Assembly: GCA_030698575.1 (NCBI GenBank)
Contig: JAUYMQ010000548.1
Coordinates: 1 to 9,028, forward strand
Source: Deltaproteobacteria bacterium
GTDB taxonomy: Bacteria; JAUYMQ01
DNA: 9,028 nt
Direction of reading: 5' to 3'
Shown here: positions 6,325 through 9,028 of the stretch, in pieces
Numbering within the stretch: the stretch's first letter is position 1
Layout: the number at the start of each line of letters is the position of its first letter
Translations under genes and position numbers: made by a program
Notes under the pieces: generated by a model
Databases searched by the model: none
What the model was told of the DNA's origin: nothing
Seen by the model: the letters and a program-made list of their open reading frames with translations, nothing else

Positions 6325-6340
6325 GTCCCCGCGCGGGGAC
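6325..6340. promoter_or_regulatory. 16-bp perfect palindrome in the ffh/dciA spacer
   Basis: GTCCCCGCGCGGGGAC equals its own reverse complement, and a GGGGCCCC palindrome abuts it at 6317-6324. It lies between the two divergent promoter candidates. It may be a dimeric regulator site or simply the product of extreme local GC content. Confidence 0.35.
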
Positions 6341-6367
6341 GCCCGCGCCCCTCCCCGCCTTGGCCGG

Positions 6368-6397
6368 TTGCAGGGGTGGCTCCGGGGCTGCTATCAA
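6368..6397 (+). promoter_or_regulatory. Weak promoter candidate for the DciA-like gene
   Basis: TTGCAG (6368-6373), an 18-nt spacer and TATCAA (6392-6397) form a plausible sigma70-type pair about 45 nt before the start codon. The match is partial, so this is only a candidate. Confidence 0.35.
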
Positions 6398-6442
6398 CGA
6401 TCGCGCCGTTGAAGGGTGGTGCCGACGGAGAGGGGAGGTTCG

Positions 6443-6793
6443 ATGAGGACGAAGAAGATCCGGGCTTTCCGGCCGGCCCGCGAGGTGCTCGAGGCCGTGC
6501 TGGACCGGCTGAAGCTTACCCAGAGCGTGCGCGAGCACCGGGTGTTCGAGATCTGGGACGCCGCCGTGGGACCCCAGGTGGCCGCCCACGCGCGCCCCCA
6601 GAGCATCGCGAAGGGTGTGCTCCGCGTCCGCGTCGATCACAACACCTGGCTCCAGCAACTCACCTACATGAAGAGCGTGCTGCTCGACAAACTGAACGCG
6701 CAGCTCGGCGAGGGAACGCTCGCCGATCTCGATCTGCGTCTTGGCAAGATCGCGCCCCGGGTCAATCCATCGCGTGAAAGGTCAGGCCGGTGA
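6443..6793 (+). CDS. dciA: DUF721 protein, DciA-like helicase-loading factor
   Basis: DciA (DUF721) is the ancestral bacterial loader or regulator of the replicative helicase DnaB and is found where DnaC/DnaI loaders are absent. The 116-aa product shows the family pattern: an amphipathic N-terminal helix (13-25), IWDAAVGPQVAAHARPQSI (37-55), GVLRVRVDHNTWLQQL (58-73) with Trp38, Val42-Gly43 and Trp69 in conserved places, and a basic C-terminus. The start is ATG 6443, since GGGGAGG ends 4 nt before it; an upstream in-frame start at 6416 lacks such a site. The gene is alone on the plus strand here, divergent from ffh, and its last 32 nt overlap the 3' end of the DUF1015 gene on the other strand. 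The family is clear. The helicase-loader role follows from studied homologues and was not shown for this protein. Confidence 0.85.
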   Translation: MRTKKIRAFRPAREVLEAVLDRLKLTQSVREHRVFEIWDAAVGPQVAAHARPQSIAKGVLRVRVDHNTWLQQLTYMKSVLLDKLNAQLGEGTLADLDLRLGKIAPRVNPSRERSGR

Positions 6794-8090
6794 GGAGCTT
6801 CGGGTAGAAGTAGGTGGACTTCTGCGGCATTACGTGTCCCGCCTGCGCCACGGCGAGCACCTCGGCGGGGGGCGTCGGGTTCAGCAGGAACGCCGCCGCG
6901 TGACTCCCCCCCCTGACCATGCTGATCGCTTTTTCAGGATCGGCCGTGTAGTCGATGCGGCGCTGCTGCTTGAAGTCCTCCTCGGTCATCCCCAGCATCA
7001 TTTCGAAGATCTCCCCGTGAAGGATCGACACATCGAGCCGGGCAAGCGGCGACGCGGCCGGGTTCCGCGCGCGGGTCGTCAGGTAGAGGTTCGCCTCTCC
7101 CCCCAGCGCCACGCCGAAGGCCGTCTTGCCTTCGCTCTCCGCCCCCGCCATCGCCGAGAGAAGTTTCACCGGCGCGTCGCCGTCCGCAACGCCCCCGACC
7201 TTCTTCAGATCAAACGTGCGCCCCAGGCGGTCACGGAGTGCCGCCGGCGTGATGCCGGTCTCGCGAACCACGCGGTGGTAGCCGAGAACCGTCGTGCCGG
7301 GATCATCCATGGACGCGATGAGCACCATGACGTGGTCCCATGGGCGGTCGCCGCTGCTTCCGTGCGTCTCGCGCATGAGATCGCGGTAGGCGCGGGCCGT
7401 TTCATACCGGTGATGCCCGTCGGCAATGAGCAGCGGCCGATCGCGCATCGCTTCCTGGAAGTCGCGGGCCGTTCCGGTATCAACGCGGAGCAGGCGATGG
7501 CGCGCCTCGCCGTTCTCGAACTCCGCGAGCGGCTCGGCGCCCGCCGCCTTCGCGCACAACTCCGCGAAACGGCCGTCGGAGTCCGGCATGAGCATGAAAA
7601 CTTGCGACAGGTGGGCACTTACCGCCTGCATGAGGCGCAGACGGTCATCGCGCGGCGCGGCAAGGGTTCGTTCATGGGGAAGGACCACACGTGCCTCGTA
7701 GTCCTCGATGCGGACGAGGCAGATGAGCCCCAACCGCCGCCGCTCGACCTCGCGCCCCGAAGCCTCGCGCACGCGGTAGCGATCCTCTGCGAGATACAGC
7801 CCCGGCTCGGCGTCCTGCGCCAGCACCCCCTCCCGCCGCCAGGCGGCGAGATCGCGCGCGGCCAGCACATACTTATCCTCGCCCTTCCGTTCTGTTGCCC
7901 CTTCAAGCCCCCGTTCTCTTGCCTCTTCTACAGGCAGGATGAGCCGCACGGCGTTGTACTCACTCCGCGCGCAAAGCGCTTCCCGGGCTTCGGGCGAGAT
8001 GACGTCGTAGGGGGGCGCCACGACCGACGAGAGATCGGGCACGCGGGCGGGGTGGTACCGGAGAGCCTTGAAGGGAGAGATGATCGCCAT
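6762..8090 (-). CDS. DUF1015 family protein of unknown function
   Basis: This is a 442-aa soluble protein of the DUF1015 family. It opens with MAIISPFKALRYHP and APPYDVIS (25-32). It also has YNAVRLILP (45-53), LPHERT (137-142), a central LIADGHHRYETARAY (221-235), which is the family's best-known motif with paired histidines, and PQKSTYFYPKLLTGL near the C-terminus. No signal peptide or membrane segment is visible. I know no firmly established function; the conserved His, Arg and Glu of GHHRYE suggest a catalytic or ligand site. The start is ATG 8090, 11 nt after the tsaC stop. AAGGAG (8110-8105) is its only good ribosome-binding site, 14 nt upstream and able to fold into a hairpin. The order purE-tsaC-DUF1015 suggests a shared transcript, but not a shared pathway. 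A longer open frame up to 8840 only mirrors tsaC and purE. Confidence 0.92.
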   Translation of the reverse strand: MAIISPFKALRYHPARVPDLSSVVAPPYDVISPEAREALCARSEYNAVRLILPVEEARERGLEGATERKGEDKYVLAARDLAAWRREGVLAQDAEPGLYLAEDRYRVREASGREVERRRLGLICLVRIEDYEARVVLPHERTLAAPRDDRLRLMQAVSAHLSQVFMLMPDSDGRFAELCAKAAGAEPLAEFENGEARHRLLRVDTGTARDFQEAMRDRPLLIADGHHRYETARAYRDLMRETHGSSGDRPWDHVMVLIASMDDPGTTVLGYHRVVRETGITPAALRDRLGRTFDLKKVGGVADGDAPVKLLSAMAGAESEGKTAFGVALGGEANLYLTTRARNPAASPLARLDVSILHGEIFEMMLGMTEEDFKQQRRIDYTADPEKAISMVRGGSHAAAFLLNPTPPAEVLAVAQAGHVMPQKSTYFYPKLLTGLTFHAMD

Positions 8091-8110
8091 GGGAGTCGTT
8101 GCTACTCCTT
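8091..8110 (-). promoter_or_regulatory. Sequestered ribosome-binding site before the DUF1015 gene, overlapping the tsaC stop
   Basis: The minus strand has AAGGAG followed directly by the tsaC stop TAG. GGAGT pairs with ACTCC across a 7-nt loop, and the 3' arm ends one base before the ATG. Folding would hide the Shine-Dalgarno sequence; a ribosome stopping on the tsaC TAG would open it. This is a plausible translational-coupling element, based on a stem of only 5 bp. Confidence 0.45.
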
Positions 8111-8764
8111 CGCCCGCGAGGACTGCTTGAGGGCGGCTTCGATTTCGGACTCCGTGACGCGGCCGGCTCGGAGTACCCGGGGCGGATCCACGGTGACGTC
8201 CAGGATTGTCGAGGCGGGTCCGCCCGGCGTCGGGCCTCCGTCGACAACGAGGTCGAGGGCCTCGCGCAGGGCGGGGTCGATCGCGCCGGCCGACGAGGCC
8301 TCGGGGGCGCCGCTCAGGTTGGCGCTGGTCGCCGTGATCGGAAAGCCGCAGCGGGCCGCAAGTGCGGCGGCCACCGGGTGGCTCGAGACGCGCGCGCCGA
8401 TTCGGCCCGTTCCGGCGGTCAGGCGGTCGGAGAGGCCGGGCGCGGCCCTGAAGACCAGCGTGAGCGGCCCCGGCCAGAAGGCGTCCATGAGTTTTCGCGC
8501 GGAGATCGGGACCTCGGCGACGAGCGGGGCCAGTGCCGCGGCGTCGGCGACGATCACCGAGACGGGAAGCGCTTCCGGCCTTCCCTTCGCCTCGTAGAGG
8601 CGATCGAGCGCCAGAGGCGAGGCGGCATTGGCGCCCAGGCCGTAGAAGGTCTCGGTCGGGTATGCGACGAGTCCGTCGCGCCGCAGCGCCTCGACCACGC
8701 GGTCGAGGGCGGCGCCGCCCGCCACCACATCCTCGGCCTTCACCTTCTCCGGCGCCCGTGTCAC
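8102..8764 (-). CDS. tsaC: L-threonylcarbamoyladenylate synthase, TsaC/YrdC type
   Basis: TsaC joins threonine, bicarbonate and ATP into threonylcarbamoyl-AMP, the donor for the t6A37 modification of tRNAs reading ANN codons. The 220-aa product is a single YrdC domain without the extra Sua5 domain. It shows GLVAYPTETFYGLGANA (31-47), YEAKGRP (57-63, with the nucleotide-binding Lys60 and Arg62), FWPGPLTLV (96-104), GRIGARVSSHPVA (120-132), PITATSANLSG (142-152) and GPASTILDV (182-190). The GTG start at 8764-8762 overlaps the purE stop in a GTGA junction, typical of translational coupling. GGAAG lies about 10 nt upstream. It is followed 11 nt later by the DUF1015 gene. Confidence 0.95.
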   Translation of the reverse strand: MTRAPEKVKAEDVVAGGAALDRVVEALRRDGLVAYPTETFYGLGANAASPLALDRLYEAKGRPEALPVSVIVADAAALAPLVAEVPISARKLMDAFWPGPLTLVFRAAPGLSDRLTAGTGRIGARVSSHPVAAALAARCGFPITATSANLSGAPEASSAGAIDPALREALDLVVDGGPTPGGPASTILDVTVDPPRVLRAGRVTESEIEAALKQSSRAKE

Positions 8765-9028
8765 CGCTTGCCGCGCTTCCGCTGCAGCGCGCGGTCCTTC
8801 GCCTCGACCGAGTCGGCCATCGCCGCCTTGAACTCGGCAATGCGCTTGCGGAGCGCGTGATCGCCGAGCCCGAGAATCTGGGCGGCCAGCACGCCCGCGT
8901 TCCGCGCGCCGCTCTTCCCCACCGCCATCGTGGCGACGGGAACGCCCGGCGGCATCATGGCGGTCGAGAGCAGCGCGTCGAGCCCCTCCAGAGGCCCCGA
9001 GTCGATCGGCACGCCGATCACGGGCACG
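8761..9028 (-). CDS. purE: N5-carboxyaminoimidazole ribonucleotide mutase PurE, C-terminal part, cut by the window edge
   Basis: Class I PurE converts N5-CAIR to CAIR in de novo purine synthesis, after PurK. About 89 C-terminal residues are visible; the start and the N-terminal active-site half lie beyond position 9028. Visible are VPVIGVPIDSGPLEGLDAL at the cut edge, then MPPGVPVATMAVGKSGARNAG with the conserved MPxGxPVxT and GKxGAxNA motifs, then AAQILGL. The C-terminus ends in a basic RALQRKRGKR tail. The first visible GTG codon is an internal valine, not a start. The gene shares its stop with the tsaC start. PurK is not visible but would be expected upstream. Confidence 0.95.
   Translation of the reverse strand, partial: VPVIGVPIDSGPLEGLDALLSTAMMPPGVPVATMAVGKSGARNAGVLAAQILGLGDHALRKRIAEFKAAMADSVEAKDRALQRKRGKR

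Noticed and set aside
6125-6442. SRP (4.5S) RNA or tRNA gene beside ffh
   Set aside because: The conserved GGAAGGAAGCAGCC-like SRP tetraloop region is missing. A GGTTCGATG resembling a tRNA T-loop at 6437-6445 is not flanked by pairing stems and is simply the dciA start region.
6741-8597. Very long (618-codon) plus-strand open frame antisense to the DUF1015 and tsaC genes
   Set aside because: The reverse strand encodes two recognisable families over the same stretch. The frame is Arg/His/Gly-rich, resembles no family I know, and is expected where GC-rich third positions suppress stops.

Overview
The window is a gene-dense, GC-rich (about two thirds G+C by eye) bacterial chromosome segment of conserved housekeeping genes. 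I see no phage genes, transposases, integrases, CRISPR arrays, tRNAs or rRNAs. The order ffh-rpsP-rimM-trmD-rplS-rnhB-yraN is the classic bacterial ribosome-maturation/SRP cluster. Together with a DciA-type helicase loader, a DUF1015 protein and a phosphofructokinase carrying pyrophosphate-type residues, it suggests a GC-rich, Gram-negative-like lineage such as a former deltaproteobacterium or a related environmental phylum. The window alone does not fix the taxonomy.

Layout, left to right. (1) Positions 1-204, minus: the N-terminal end of rsmI, which runs off the left edge. (2) 205-407: a divergent spacer with a five-copy 13-bp degenerate tandem repeat just upstream of rsmI. (3) 408-1436, plus: a phosphofructokinase with the Asp104/Lys124 pair of PPi-dependent enzymes. 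(4) 6124 down to 1445, minus: the operon ffh, rpsP, rimM, trmD, rplS, rnhB, yraN, with gaps of 21-52 nt or overlaps between genes. It is probably read from a promoter with a perfect TTGACA box at 6250-6255, through a hairpin-rich leader of about 95 nt. (5) 6125-6442: a divergent control region with two palindromes and a weaker plus-strand promoter candidate. (6) 6443-6793, plus: a DUF721/DciA-like gene whose 3' end overlaps the next gene on the opposite strand. (7) 9028 down to 6762, minus: purE (3' part only), tsaC/yrdC and a DUF1015 gene, tightly packed and probably one transcript.

How the genes work together. Ffh targets nascent membrane proteins. bS16 and bL19 are ribosomal proteins, RimM matures the 30S subunit, and TrmD methylates G37 of tRNAs. 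RsmI modifies 16S rRNA, and TsaC starts t6A37 synthesis on tRNAs. RNase HII removes RNA from DNA, and DciA loads the replicative helicase. The theme is translation and replication upkeep, with PFK and PurE adding central metabolism.

I found no convincing undescribed system. The points most worth a second look are the 13-bp repeats before rsmI, a Gly where TrmD normally has the conserved Glu116 (E. coli numbering), a Lys/Arg-rich N-terminal extension on TrmD read in a second frame over the rimM tail, hairpins abutting the starts of rimM and the DUF1015 gene, and mutually exclusive hairpins in the ffh leader.
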